DNA of 64,000 nucleotides from Spartobacteria bacterium (GCA_003167555.1 PMSN01000022.1:1-64000); one strand, 5' to 3'; positions 45,146 through 54,310 are shown, counted from the first letter of the stretch. Made by a program: numbers and translations. Notes: generated from the sequence alone by a model not told the origin.

Positions 45146-45826
45146 ATGCGAATCCTGATCGTCGAAGACGACGCGCGCGGCCGCCAGTTTCTGGTGAAGG
45201 GCTTGCGCGAGAGCGGCTATGTCGCGGAAGCGGCCCCCAATGGCGAGGAAGGGCTCTTCATGGCGGAGGAACGGAAATACGATTTGATCGTGCTCGACGT
45301 GATGCTGCCCGTTTTCGACGGCTGGCGGGTGCTGGAACGTTTGCGCAAGCGCGGACTGGTGACGCCGGTGCTTTTTCTCACCGCGCGTGACGCGGTTTCC
45401 GACCGGGTGAAAGGACTCGATCTCGGCGCTGACGATTACCTGGTGAAGCCGTTTGCGTGGACTGAATTCATCGCGCGCGTGCGCGCGTTGCTCCGGCGCG
45501 GACCGGCGCATCAAGCGGAGATTCTGAAGATCGCGGACCTCGAGCTCGACATTCCGCGAATGCATGCTCGCCGCGGCAAAACCAGCATCGAGTTAACGGC
45601 GAAGGAATTTCAGCTGCTGTGTCTTTTTGCGCGCCGCAGCGGGGAAGTGCTGTCGCGGACAGTTATCGCGGAGCTGGTGTGGGACATGAATTTTTCGACC
45701 GACTCAAACGCCCTGGATGTCGCGATCGGCCGGCTGCGCCGTAAGATCGACGAACCTTTTCCGACCAAACTCATCCACACGCAGCGCGGTCTCGGCTACG
45801 TTATGGAGGAACGTAATGGCGAGTGA
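45146..45826 (+). CDS. OmpR/CusR-type response regulator
   Basis: A 226-residue regulator. The receiver domain has MRILIVEDDARGRQFLVKGL, the phosphoryl-acceptor Asp in LIVLDVMLPVFDGW, and LVKPFAWTEF. The C-terminal OmpR-type winged helix has ELTAKEFQLLCLFARRSGEV and TNALDVAIGRLRRKID-like sequence (SNALDVAIGRLRRKID). Sequence style is that of heavy-metal (Cus/Cop) regulators. The ATG at 45146 begins the receiver exactly; the frame is open upstream but non-homologous. It overlaps the kinase gene by 11 bases. Confidence 0.95.
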   Translation: MRILIVEDDARGRQFLVKGLRESGYVAEAAPNGEEGLFMAEERKYDLIVLDVMLPVFDGWRVLERLRKRGLVTPVLFLTARDAVSDRVKGLDLGADDYLVKPFAWTEFIARVRALLRRGPAHQAEILKIADLELDIPRMHARRGKTSIELTAKEFQLLCLFARRSGEVLSRTVIAELVWDMNFSTDSNALDVAIGRLRRKIDEPFPTKLIHTQRGLGYVMEERNGE

Positions 45827-47237
45827 ACGTCGCGCCGGCGCCCGTTCACTTACGCTCCGACTGGTCCTCGGATACACACTCGTGGCAGCACTGGTGCTCA
45901 GCGCGTCGGCGCTGTTTCTTTACCGCGGGCTGGCGCAGGGTTTTGTAGTGGAAGATACCGAGCTGCTCTCCGATCAGGTGGAGGAGGTGCGCGGGCTGAT
46001 GGCGAAGGGCGATTTGGAGCAAGCGCGTCGGTTTATTCTCGCGGCGGCGGGCGAGCGCGATCTGGAAAAATATTACGGGCGATTGCTGGACGAGCAGGGC
46101 AGGGTGGTGGTGGAAACACCCGGCATGGCACGCGTGGCGCCGGCGCCTTCGGATTTCCCGAATTCGGTTTCGCCGGCCGCGACTTTGCGCCGCGTCACCC
46201 TTTGGCGGGGCACCGAAGAACGGCTTGCGCTGCTCGCGAGCGCAAAGGTCGCGCGTTCCGTCGATCAACCGCCGTGGGCTTTCCAGATCGCGCTCGATGC
46301 CGAGCACGTCGATACGTGGCTGGGAAAATATCGCAGCCGGCTTTTCTGGATGGTCGGCGCGGGAACAATCTGCACGGCACTCCTGGGCTACGTGATCGTC
46401 TTCCGCGGGCTCAAGCCGTTGCGCGAAATCACCGACGAGGTGAAAGGAATCAGCGCTTACGAAATGAGCGGAGATCTCGACGCGCGACGATGGCCCGCGG
46501 AGATGGCCGTGCTGGCAAAAGAATTTAGCGCGATGCTCGAACGTTTACGCGCGTCGTTCGAGCAAATGTCGCGCTTCTCCGCTGACGTCGCGCACGAGTT
46601 CCGGACTCCGCTCAACAATCTCATGGGCGGCACGAGTCTCACCCTCTCGCGTCCGCGCACGGCCGAGGATTACCGTTCCGCGCTCGAAGGAAATCTTGAG
46701 CAGTTCGAGCGGCTGCGACGAATGGTGGAAAGCCTGCTCTTTATCGCGCGTGCCGAAAATGCCGAGGCAGTGGTGAACAAGCGTCCGTGCGATGCCGGCA
46801 TGGTGGCGCGCGATGTCTGCGACTTTTTCTCAGCGCTGGCTGAGGAAAGACAGATCACGCTTTCGTGCGAAGGCGATGGCATCGCTCATGCCGATGAGGT
46901 GCTGCTGAGGCTCGCGCTGACGAATCTTGTGTCCAACGCGCTGCGGCACACGCCGCAAGGCGGCAGCGTTTCGCTTTCGATCGGCAAGCAGCCGGTGAAT
47001 GGTGCATGCGAGATCAGAGTCGCGGACACCGGCGCTGGTATCTCGCCTGATCACCACGCGAGATTGTTTGATCGTTTCTATCGCGTGGACGCAGCGCGCG
47101 CGGAAGAGCAGGGCGGTTCCGGGCTCGGGCTCGCGATCGTGAAGACGGTGATGAACCTACACGGCGGCACGGTCACTGTTGAGAGCGCGCCGGGCGCAGG
47201 TGCGATCTTCCGCGCGGTTTTCCCGGGCGCGGTTTAG
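45816..47237 (+). CDS. CusS-type sensor histidine kinase
   Basis: A 473-residue membrane kinase. There are spans at ~residues 15-37 (LVLGYTLVAALVLSASALFL) and ~180-200 (LFWMVGAGTICTALLGYVIV), with a periplasmic sensor domain between. Then come HAMP, the H-box FSADVAHEFRTPLNNLMGGT, the N-box NLVSNALRHTPQGGSVSLSI, DTGAGISPDHHARLFDRFYR, and the G2 box GGSGLGLAIVKTVMNLHGGT. Family members sense copper or silver. No metal exporter lies nearby; the next genes are the type III PKS set, so they are candidate targets. Confidence 0.94.
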   Translation: MASERRAGARSLTLRLVLGYTLVAALVLSASALFLYRGLAQGFVVEDTELLSDQVEEVRGLMAKGDLEQARRFILAAAGERDLEKYYGRLLDEQGRVVVETPGMARVAPAPSDFPNSVSPAATLRRVTLWRGTEERLALLASAKVARSVDQPPWAFQIALDAEHVDTWLGKYRSRLFWMVGAGTICTALLGYVIVFRGLKPLREITDEVKGISAYEMSGDLDARRWPAEMAVLAKEFSAMLERLRASFEQMSRFSADVAHEFRTPLNNLMGGTSLTLSRPRTAEDYRSALEGNLEQFERLRRMVESLLFIARAENAEAVVNKRPCDAGMVARDVCDFFSALAEERQITLSCEGDGIAHADEVLLRLALTNLVSNALRHTPQGGSVSLSIGKQPVNGACEIRVADTGAGISPDHHARLFDRFYRVDAARAEEQGGSGLGLAIVKTVMNLHGGTVTVESAPGAGAIFRAVFPGAV

Positions 47238-47350
47238 ATAACAAAAACGATAATCAGCGGTCAGACTCCGGTTAAGGGCGTGCGCGAGGTTGCGACGCTC
47301 CATGTCCACCATCGGATCAACCCAGGAAGCTCTGCGCGTCGGAGGTAGAC

Positions 47351-47458
47351 ATGAGACGTCTGTGCAACTCTGGCGCGCCATGCGAGCGCCGCACCAAGCG
47401 ACAGCCTCTGCGCGTCTCAAACAGGGAAGCGCGACGCCGCGACGGGTGTTGTTCCTGA
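47351..47458 (+). CDS. Possible 35-residue Cys-containing small ORF
   Basis: ATG at 47351, five bases after a strong ribosome site (ggaggt at 47341), encodes MRRLCNSGAPCERRTKRQPL and a further Arg-rich tail ending RRRDGCCS, stopping at 47456. It overlaps the start of the radical SAM gene in another frame. It may be a leader peptide for translational coupling, or a sign that the radical SAM gene truly starts here and a base is missing. It is also conceivable that it is a small peptide substrate. Weak evidence. Confidence 0.25.
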   Translation: MRRLCNSGAPCERRTKRQPLRVSNREARRRDGCCS

Positions 47459-48861
47459 ATGCGAACGAAACGATGCGTCCCTATCGTGTCGCGCCGCTCG
47501 GCCTGGCATTTGTCGCGAGCGCGGTGCGCGCAGCGGGACACAAAGTGCGCTTCTGCGATTATCCGCAATCGCGCTCCAAGCGCCGCCGCTTTTGTCGGAT
47601 GGTGGCGGAATGGCCGGCGGATTATCTTGCGGTCGGAATTCGCAATCTCGACAACAGCGATTTCCACGGCTTCGAAAGTTACCTTGCAGCACCCAGGTCG
47701 TTAGTCGCGGAAGCGCGGCGCGCGCGGCCTGCGTTGCGTGTGATCGTGGGCGGCCCCGCGGCGACAGTTGATCCCGATCTCGTCTTGCGGGAAGTGCTCC
47801 CCGATCACGTCGTTCTCGGCGAAGGCGAAGAAAGTCTACCGGAGGTGATCGCACGGATCGAGGCGGGCGAGTCGCTGCCGCCAATTCTGAAAGCGAACGG
47901 TGTCGCGCGGGTTCCATTTCGTGTCGCGAATACTTCCGGGCTGGAGGCGCCGCGCCTTTACGAATGGCTGCCAAATCTCGCGCCGTATCTGCGCGGGGAC
48001 GCCGGTTACCCGCTCCAGACCAAACGCGGCTGCCCGCTAAAATGCACTTATTGCACTTACGGACGCATCGAGGGGAAGCGGTATCGGTTTCTCGATCCCC
48101 GCGCCGTTGCCGATGAAGTCGAAGGAGCGATGGCGCACGGGATAAAAGATTTCGAATTCGTCGACAGCACCTTCAACCTGCCGCTGCGTCATGCGCTCGA
48201 GGTCTTGACGGAACTGCGCGCGCGCGGGCTTTTTGCGAATTACGTCGGCACGGGGATCAACCCCTCGAAGCTCTCCGACGAGCTCTTCGCCGCGATGCGC
48301 GACATCGGATTTGGCAGCGTCATCCTCACGGCGGAGAGCGCGTCCGACACCATGCTGGCCAGCTACAAGAAGGATTATCGACGCGACCGGCTCTTCGTCG
48401 CGGCGGACTTGCTCGAAAAGCACGGCATGAAAGCGCTGTGGGTATTCCTGCTCGGCGGCCCGGGCGAGACCCCGCAGACGGTAGCGGAAACGCTCGAGTT
48501 TATCGAGAGGCGCATTCGCTCGCCGCATGCGGTTTATATTACCAGCGGCATCCGCGTTTATCCGGGGAGTCCGATTTCTGACGATGTGGACGCGGGCCTT
48601 TTCGCGAAAGAAGATTTGCGCACGCTTGATCGCTCGAGCGGTCTGCAATTCTTTTATTCGAGCGCGACACCGCCCGTCTGGCTGGAGGCCCGACTGCGCG
48701 CGTTTCAGCGGAAACATCCGCACGTGATCCTTTCGTGCGAAGGCCACAGCATCGTCACGCAACTCGCTTTGCGCGTGATGACCTGGCTGCCCTTCCGCAA
48801 ACCTTATTGGCAATACATCCCCGCGCTTAATCGCGCGCGCCGCTTCTTTCTTCCAGCATGA
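47380..48861 (+). CDS. B12-binding-domain radical SAM protein
   Basis: About 493 residues from the ATG at 47380; the start is uncertain (the frame opens at 47290). The N-terminal Rossmann-like B12-binding-type domain has RRVLFLNANETMRPYRVAPL, VIVGGPAATVDPDLVLREVL and VVLGEGEESLPEVI. The radical SAM domain has TKRGCPLKCTYCTYGRIEGK (CxxxCxxC cluster) and VFLLGGPGETPQTVAETLEF. The domain order is that of cobalamin-dependent methylases and related enzymes. The B12 His motif (DxHxxG) is not visible, so cobalamin may not be bound. Its stop overlaps the YceI-like gene by ATGA. Confidence 0.9.
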   Translation: MRAPHQATASARLKQGSATPRRVLFLNANETMRPYRVAPLGLAFVASAVRAAGHKVRFCDYPQSRSKRRRFCRMVAEWPADYLAVGIRNLDNSDFHGFESYLAAPRSLVAEARRARPALRVIVGGPAATVDPDLVLREVLPDHVVLGEGEESLPEVIARIEAGESLPPILKANGVARVPFRVANTSGLEAPRLYEWLPNLAPYLRGDAGYPLQTKRGCPLKCTYCTYGRIEGKRYRFLDPRAVADEVEGAMAHGIKDFEFVDSTFNLPLRHALEVLTELRARGLFANYVGTGINPSKLSDELFAAMRDIGFGSVILTAESASDTMLASYKKDYRRDRLFVAADLLEKHGMKALWVFLLGGPGETPQTVAETLEFIERRIRSPHAVYITSGIRVYPGSPISDDVDAGLFAKEDLRTLDRSSGLQFFYSSATPPVWLEARLRAFQRKHPHVILSCEGHSIVTQLALRVMTWLPFRKPYWQYIPALNRARRFFLPA

Positions 48862-49445
48862 CCTCCATGAATGCTCGTCTCTTCTCTCTCCTGCTTTTGC
48901 TCGGTCTCGCTTTCGTAGCGCAAACCAGCGCGGATGAAGTCTGGCTCGGCACTTCCGATGTTACCTTCAAGGGCTATTCCTTTCTCCATGATTTCACCGG
49001 CACAGTAAATCGCGTGCCGCTCAAGGTGCTCGTGTCGCAAGGTGCAAACGGCAGGATCGTGAGCGCGACCTCGGCCGTGGAAGTGAAGCAAATGAACACG
49101 CGAGAGGAGGCGCGCGATCGCGGCATGCGGCAGATGTTCGACGAGGCTCAGTATCACTTGATCAAGGTCGAGGTTGTCAACGCCGATGAAAGAGAACTCA
49201 AACCGCACGGTGCGCAGCCAGGCACGCTGCCGGTGACGCTCACGATCGCAGGACGGCGTGGCACTGCGAACGGCGCGGTCAGGAACATCTCCGAATCGCG
49301 CGACGCGGTCTCATTCGACCTCGCGTTTCCGGTCTCACTGAAAATGTTCAACCTCAATCCACCGGCTGCGCTCGGTGGAATCATAAAGGTGAAAGACACC
49401 GTCGATGTCACCGTGCATGTGACGTTGCAACGAAGGACGCAATGA
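48858..49445 (+). CDS. Exported YceI-like lipid-binding protein
   Basis: A 195-residue protein with a signal peptide (LFSLLLLLGLAFVAQTSA). Mature start is DEVWLGTSDVTFKGYSFLHD, then FTGTVNRVPLKVLVSQG, and C-terminal LNPPAALGGIIKVKDTVDVT. The DVTFKGYSFLHDFTG and GIIKVKDTVDV patterns fit the YceI beta-barrel, which binds polyisoprenoid-type lipids in the periplasm. It is coupled by ATGA at both ends (48858-48861 and 49442-49445), so it belongs to the polyketide set; it may carry a lipidic product or precursor. Confidence 0.85.
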   Translation: MTSMNARLFSLLLLLGLAFVAQTSADEVWLGTSDVTFKGYSFLHDFTGTVNRVPLKVLVSQGANGRIVSATSAVEVKQMNTREEARDRGMRQMFDEAQYHLIKVEVVNADERELKPHGAQPGTLPVTLTIAGRRGTANGAVRNISESRDAVSFDLAFPVSLKMFNLNPPAALGGIIKVKDTVDVTVHVTLQRRTQ

Positions 49446-50611
49446 GAACCGACGTTTTGATTCTCGGCGGCGGGCCCGCGGGCGGAATGACCGCACTGCT
49501 CTGCGCGCGCGCTGGTTTGGCGGTGGTGTTGTGCGAAGCGCATGCGACGCTGCCGGAGCGCGTTTGCGGCATGTACCTTTGCCCGGCAGGTGTGGCTTTG
49601 CTCGAGCGACACCGCCTGCGCGAACGTACCGGCCCCGGCGCTCGGCTTCTTCGCGGGATGGTGATGGTCGCGCCGAATTTTCAACGTCTGGTGACACAGT
49701 TTCCTCCAGGCGACAATGTTCCCGATTACGGTCTGTCGCTGCCGCGACCAGAGTTGGATAATGCGCTGCTCGGGATAGCGCGCGAAGCGGGCGCCGTCAT
49801 TCGGATGGGTATGCGTCCGGCGAAACTTATGCGCACGACTGGCGGCTGGCGCGCAACGTTACCCAACGGCGAAGTTATCGAGGCCAAACTCCTCGTCGGC
49901 GCCGATGGGAGGAAATCGGCGACCGCGCGCCTGCTCGGGTTGACTTTGCCGGTACGACGCTCGCGCATCGCCATTCACATCGATCGCCCCGCGCGGATAC
50001 GCACTTCGCCGCTCGGCGAGATGCACATCTTCGACGATGGCGTTTACGTTGGCGTAAATCCGATTGCGCCCGACACGGTGAACTTCTCAATTGTGAGCGA
50101 TCCGGAGGCGCTCCACGGCGTCACCGCGGTGAATCTCATCAACGATCGCATCGCGCGCAGTCCGGGGTTGTGCGAGCTGATCGCTTCTCTTCCCGCCGAC
50201 GCGAAACCGGGCGTGACCTTCCCGACAAACGCGCGTGTGCGGGCGGCGGCCACTCACGACGCCGCCTTGGTGGGCGACGCTTCGGGTTACATCGATCCGC
50301 TCACCGGCGAAGGAATTTACGGCGCGCTCTGGACGGCGGACGAATTGGTTCGCGCCGTCACGACGGATTGGAATGACCTTCCCGCCGCCCTTGCCCGTTA
50401 CGCGAGGATCCGTGCGCAACGGCATCGGGCGAAGTCGGTGCTCTGCGAAGTTTTTCAGAGCATGATCCGGCGGCCACGACTCGCGAATTCTGTCGGCTGG
50501 CTATTGGCGCGGCGGCAAGGCGTTGCCAATTCGTTCATTGGAATCATCGGGAACAGCTATCCGCCAAGCCGCGGATTTCTGCGCATGGCCCAGCAAGCTT
50601 TCACGCTCTAA
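49442..50611 (+). CDS. FAD-dependent oxidoreductase (geranylgeranyl-reductase/monooxygenase-like)
   Basis: A 389-residue flavoprotein. MRTDVLILGGGPAGGMTALL is the GxGxxG ADP-binding motif, KLLVGADGRKSATARLLGL the DG-type motif, and AALVGDASGYIDPLTGEGIY the GD motif of class A flavin enzymes. CEAHATLPERVCGMYLCPAG resembles geranylgeranyl-reductase-type N-termini. It likely reduces or hydroxylates the polyketide or its starter. It is translationally coupled to the YceI-like gene and ends 5 bp before the PKS gene. Confidence 0.93.
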   Translation: MRTDVLILGGGPAGGMTALLCARAGLAVVLCEAHATLPERVCGMYLCPAGVALLERHRLRERTGPGARLLRGMVMVAPNFQRLVTQFPPGDNVPDYGLSLPRPELDNALLGIAREAGAVIRMGMRPAKLMRTTGGWRATLPNGEVIEAKLLVGADGRKSATARLLGLTLPVRRSRIAIHIDRPARIRTSPLGEMHIFDDGVYVGVNPIAPDTVNFSIVSDPEALHGVTAVNLINDRIARSPGLCELIASLPADAKPGVTFPTNARVRAAATHDAALVGDASGYIDPLTGEGIYGALWTADELVRAVTTDWNDLPAALARYARIRAQRHRAKSVLCEVFQSMIRRPRLANSVGWLLARRQGVANSFIGIIGNSYPPSRGFLRMAQQAFTL

Positions 50612-50616
50612 CTTTC

Positions 50617-51723
50617 ATGGCTGCTTACCTAAATCACATCGCGTGCGCCGTGCCGCCTCACGAACGGCAGCGCGTTTTCATCGAGTCGCTCCCGCTCTGG
50701 GCCGGAAGTTCAGACGTCGTGGCCAAGCTCAAGGAAATCGTCGCCAACTCGCACATTGACCAGCGCTTCACGGTCCTTCCGGCGCCGTTCGACACACCCT
50801 CAGAGCGGGGTTACTACCGCGTGGGCGCATTCCCCAGCACGGGCGAGCGGATGAAAACGTATCAACGCGAAGCGCCTCGTCTCGCAGTTACGACGCTTGA
50901 CCTGCTGCGCCGCGACGCTGGTTCGCTCACAGGCGTGACGCATCTTATCGTGACGAGTTGCACCGGATTTTACGCGCCGGGATTGGACGTCGACATCGTG
51001 CGCGAGTGCGGCCTTTCGTCCAAGGTGCAGCGAACGCTCATCGGCTTTATGGGATGTCACGCTGCGCTCGTTGGCATGCGCAGCGCGAAGCAGATCATCG
51101 AATCCGATCCGGAAGCCATGGTGCTAATGGTGAATCTCGAATTGTGCAGCCTGCATCTGCAGCAAACCGATCGAATGGATCGCCTCGTTTCGTTCCTTCT
51201 CTTTTCCGACGGTTGCGCCGCGTCGCTCATCACGGCGCGGCCGGAGGGTCTGCGGCTCGACTCTAGCACGAGCCATCTCAGCCTCGCCGACTCTGAGCGC
51301 ATGGCATGGCATATCGAAGACAGCGGCTTTGCCATGACGCTCGATGCGCGTCTCCCGGCGCGCATCCGGCAATGGTTTCGCAGCAGCGAGGAGTTATCGC
51401 AGCCTGGAGGAGCCAAGCTATGGGCCATTCATCCGGGTGGCCGGCTAATTCTGGATAGCGTGCAAAGTGTCTGCGGCTTAAGCGATGAACAGATGAGTTT
51501 TTCGCGCGATGTCCTGCGCCGCTACGGCAACATGTCCTCCGCGAGCGTGATGTTTGTTCTCCGCGAGTTGATGCGGGCCAACGCCGAGGCGGCGGGACAT
51601 TTGCCGGGACGCGCGATCGCCTTCGGTCCGGGACTAACGGTCGAAACGATGGACTTCACCGCAGTCCGCGCTCGTCCGCAGCCGAGCCACCTAGCCTCCG
51701 CCAGCGAGCTAATTTCGGTCTAA
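50617..51723 (+). CDS. Type III polyketide synthase (chalcone/stilbene synthase family)
   Basis: A 368-residue ketosynthase condensing malonyl units on an acyl-CoA starter. The catalytic triad is visible: C147 in TLIGFMGCHAALVGMRSA, H272 in LWAIHPGGRLILDSV, N305 in RRYGNMSSASVMFVLREL. SFLLFSDGCAASLI and GRAIAFGPGLTVETM are family segments. Bacterial members make alkylresorcinols, alkylpyrones or tetrahydroxynaphthalene; the product here cannot be read from sequence. It starts 5 bp after the oxidoreductase gene. A methyltransferase often accompanies it; here a radical SAM protein may take that place. Confidence 0.96.
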   Translation: MAAYLNHIACAVPPHERQRVFIESLPLWAGSSDVVAKLKEIVANSHIDQRFTVLPAPFDTPSERGYYRVGAFPSTGERMKTYQREAPRLAVTTLDLLRRDAGSLTGVTHLIVTSCTGFYAPGLDVDIVRECGLSSKVQRTLIGFMGCHAALVGMRSAKQIIESDPEAMVLMVNLELCSLHLQQTDRMDRLVSFLLFSDGCAASLITARPEGLRLDSSTSHLSLADSERMAWHIEDSGFAMTLDARLPARIRQWFRSSEELSQPGGAKLWAIHPGGRLILDSVQSVCGLSDEQMSFSRDVLRRYGNMSSASVMFVLRELMRANAEAAGHLPGRAIAFGPGLTVETMDFTAVRARPQPSHLASASELISV

Positions 51724-51764
51724 CTTCGAAACTAAGTAACAGCTAACCAACCTCTTTGCTCATA

Positions 51765-53210
51765 ATGAACCATACGACTTCTATCCCGGGCAGTTATCAT
51801 TTATCAACGGATCAGCAATACGCTGCGTATGTGAATCCGCAGTGGGTTCGCCTTCTTTCCGCTCTGGGATTGAATAAGGTATTCAATCGAAGTTTCGGCG
51901 CGGAGCTATTTGCCGATAACGGCGATGTCTACCTCGATTTTCTTTCCGGTTACGGCGTCTATAACGTTGGTCATCACCATCCGTTTGTTACGCAGGAGTT
52001 GATCGCCGAGTTACAAAGCCAGCGTCCGTCGATGTTGCAAAGCCATGTGCCGACACTCGCCGCGCAACTCGCGGAAAAGCTTTGTCAGTTAGCCGGCGGT
52101 AAAATGGAGAAGGTCTACTTTGGTAGTTCTGGTTCCGAAGGTGTCGAAGCGGCGATCAAGTTCTCGCGAGCCTTCACCAAGCGTGACTGGATTCTTTATG
52201 CCGAAGGCGGCTTCCATGGCCTGACCTGCGGCGCACTTTCCCTCATGAGCAATCTTTGGTGGCGCGAAGGCTTTGGTCCGATGCTGCGAGAAACACAGGC
52301 TGTTCCTTTCGGCGACGTAAAAGCATTGCGGCAGGCGCTCCAGACAGAGAAGTATGCCGCCTATCTGGTCGAACCCATCCAAGGTGAGAATGGAGTCAAA
52401 GTGCCGACACGCGAGTACCTTCACGAAGCGCAACGGCTTTGCGAAAAACACGGAACGCTGCTGGTCATCGACGAAGTCCAGACAGGGATTCACCGGACCG
52501 GCCCGTTCATTGCCTCACACTATTTTGGCATAAGTCCCGACATGGTTATCCTGGCTAAGGCTCTAAGCGGCGGGCAAGTTCCTGTCGGGGCGTTGCTTAT
52601 GCGCAGCGATGTTTGTCGCTCGGTCTACTCGTCCATCGACAAAGCGTGTGTGCACGCTTCTACCTTCAGCGAAAACGCGCTCGCGATGCGGGCGGGGCTG
52701 GCAACTCTGCAGATTGCAGAAAAGGAAAAGCTCGGCGAACGGAGCACAAATCTCGGCAATTTTCTCCGGTCGGAGCTAATGAATCGACTTAGCCGCTTCG
52801 AAATGATCAAGGAGATCCGCGGCGTAGGACTGTTCAATGCGATCGAGTTCCAGGCGCCAAGGTCCATCGGCCTGAAGCTGCTCTATGCCGGATTCACCAA
52901 GGCGCATCCGGGATTGTTCGGACAGATGATCGTCAAGACGCTTTTCGAAGAAGAAAAGATTTTGTCACAAATGGCCGGTAATAACTTCATGGCCATCAAA
53001 TCGCTTCCACCATTAGTTATAACCGAAGAACAGATCGTCCGGTATGTCTCCGCGTGGGAGCATGTCTGCGAGTTGGCCAGTCGGACCAGCTTCTGGATGC
53101 AAGGTTTGAGGATCGCGGCCAAGGCGTTGGCCCCCGATCGTGCGTGTCCTAACGCCGTACCAAAAGCTGGTGCGGAAGTTCTACAGGAGAGGGCCTTGGC
53201 GGAAGTTTGA
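51765..53210 (+). CDS. Class III PLP-dependent aminotransferase
   Basis: A 481-residue fold-type I aminotransferase of the ornithine/4-aminobutyrate group: DVYLDFLSGYGVYNVGHHHP, VYFGSSGSEGVEAAIKFSRA, YLVEPIQGENGVKVP, LLVIDEVQTGIHRTGPF, and the PLP-Lys in VILAKALSGGQVPVGALL. KACVHASTFSENALAMRAGL is the substrate-side Thr segment. It lies 41 bp after the PKS gene in the same direction and probably belongs to the cluster, adding or removing an amino group on a starter or product. It is followed by decayed sequence. The ATG at 51765 is chosen over a TTG at 51756. Confidence 0.92.
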   Translation: MNHTTSIPGSYHLSTDQQYAAYVNPQWVRLLSALGLNKVFNRSFGAELFADNGDVYLDFLSGYGVYNVGHHHPFVTQELIAELQSQRPSMLQSHVPTLAAQLAEKLCQLAGGKMEKVYFGSSGSEGVEAAIKFSRAFTKRDWILYAEGGFHGLTCGALSLMSNLWWREGFGPMLRETQAVPFGDVKALRQALQTEKYAAYLVEPIQGENGVKVPTREYLHEAQRLCEKHGTLLVIDEVQTGIHRTGPFIASHYFGISPDMVILAKALSGGQVPVGALLMRSDVCRSVYSSIDKACVHASTFSENALAMRAGLATLQIAEKEKLGERSTNLGNFLRSELMNRLSRFEMIKEIRGVGLFNAIEFQAPRSIGLKLLYAGFTKAHPGLFGQMIVKTLFEEEKILSQMAGNNFMAIKSLPPLVITEEQIVRYVSAWEHVCELASRTSFWMQGLRIAAKALAPDRACPNAVPKAGAEVLQERALAEV

Positions 53211-53278
53211 GGAGAAAAAGACTGCCTGCTTTCGATGTCGGGCGAAAGCGTGATCGCCCCTAAGCGCATCCGGGTATT

Positions 53279-53602
53279 ATGGCGGCGCGGTCGGGTTACT
53301 CCGGCGTCTACGATGCGCTGTCCCATGCCTTCCGCGTCTCGACTTTCCGGCCGCCCAACCTGACCTGGACGCCGTATGCCTCAGCGCCGGCGACTTTAGT
53401 CAACGGCGACAAGCTAGGCGCCTGCGTGAGCGCAACCGGGGTCGTGACGATCTACAAGAACAACGTGTCTGTCGCCACAGTAACGCTAAGCGCGGCGGAC
53501 AAAGCGTTCTTCAACTCCCGGGGCGGGAAGGTTGGATTGTGGACGCTCCTGGCCGACGAGGCGTCCTTCGACGACTTCGGCGGTGGCACAGTCACACCGT
53601 AA
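53279..53602 (+). pseudogene. 3' fragment of a large extracellular beta-domain protein
   Basis: A 107-residue frame (FRVSTFRPPNLTWTPYASAP, ATLVNGDKLGACVSATGVVT, YKNNVSVATVTLSAADKAFF, SRGGKVGLWTLLADEASFDD, FGGGTVTP). It looks like the C-terminal repeat domain of large secreted or lectin-like proteins (LamG/DUF-type modules ending FDDFGGGT). It lacks a signal peptide and any preceding domain, so it is probably what is left of a longer gene. From 53603 to 53681 nothing is seen. Confidence 0.55.
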
Positions 53603-53681
53603 TCAAGCGTCGTCGTACTGGCGCAAGTCAATCGCCCTTATCGCAACGGCACGGTTTGGAACATGAAGCTCATGGCTTACT

Positions 53682-54197
53682 CTAAAGAATCTTCGCGACT
53701 TTTTCGATCGTGTTCCAATTGCGCGTGGTTACTGCCACACCCAGGCGCTTCTCGATCTGGCCGAGGTAGCTGATCGCCTTCATCTCCCGACGATACAGAC
53801 CCAGGACGAATCGGTCCTGGATCGCAATGATCTTCAGCAGCCAGTCATCGTCCGAGGGGAGACTGAGAGGAAGAGGAGGCGGCGCGTGAAGTCGTTTGGC
53901 TAACACGCTCACGAACCGGGTTATGTCAGGGCCGGAAGGTTGGTGTGCGAATGGATCCTTTGATGCGAGCTTGCTGATGTCGCGCGCGGGACAAATCATG
54001 ATCTCGCATTTGAATGGCAGCTTCCGAGCGATCGCCGCGCGCAGAGCCGGCTCGCTCACGTCTGCACCGACAACAAACGTGCCGACGGCGCCAATGTTGA
54101 CGATGTCGAACCTGGCCAGCTGCTTCGCGATGAGTGCCGGTTGGCATCGGTTGGTTCCACCGACGTTCACCGCACGAAGAAATACCACCCAGCGCAT
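53682..54197 (-). CDS. DUF1697 family protein
   Basis: A 171-residue cytosolic protein of DUF1697: MRWVVFLRAVNVGGTNRCQP, FDIVNIGAVGTFVVGADVSE, PALRAAIARKLPFKCEIMIC, and C-terminal TTRNWNTIEKVAKIL, the family's T-x-R-N-W-N-T signature. The biochemical function of the family is unknown. It stands alone, convergent with the preceding fragment. Confidence 0.92.
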   Translation of the reverse strand: MRWVVFLRAVNVGGTNRCQPALIAKQLARFDIVNIGAVGTFVVGADVSEPALRAAIARKLPFKCEIMICPARDISKLASKDPFAHQPSGPDITRFVSVLAKRLHAPPPLPLSLPSDDDWLLKIIAIQDRFVLGLYRREMKAISYLGQIEKRLGVAVTTRNWNTIEKVAKIL

Positions 54198-54267
54198 CCG
54201 AGGGAATGCTATTCAGGACGCCCTTTCGGTAACAGATCTTTTCCTGGGTTTAGACCTGGCCTTGATT

Positions 54268-54290
54268 GCTATACGTGATTCACGTATAGC
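54268..54290. promoter_or_regulatory. Palindromic operator of the XRE regulator
   Basis: A 23-bp perfect palindrome with a single central base: arms gctatacgtga and tcacgtatagc. It ends 20 bp before the ATG of the XRE gene, suitable for autoregulation. Two further copies occur at 44763 and 44955, each followed by a ruined copy of the same gene start. Confidence 0.82.
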
Positions 54291-54310
54291 CGTTCGTCTG
54301 GGATTCGGCC

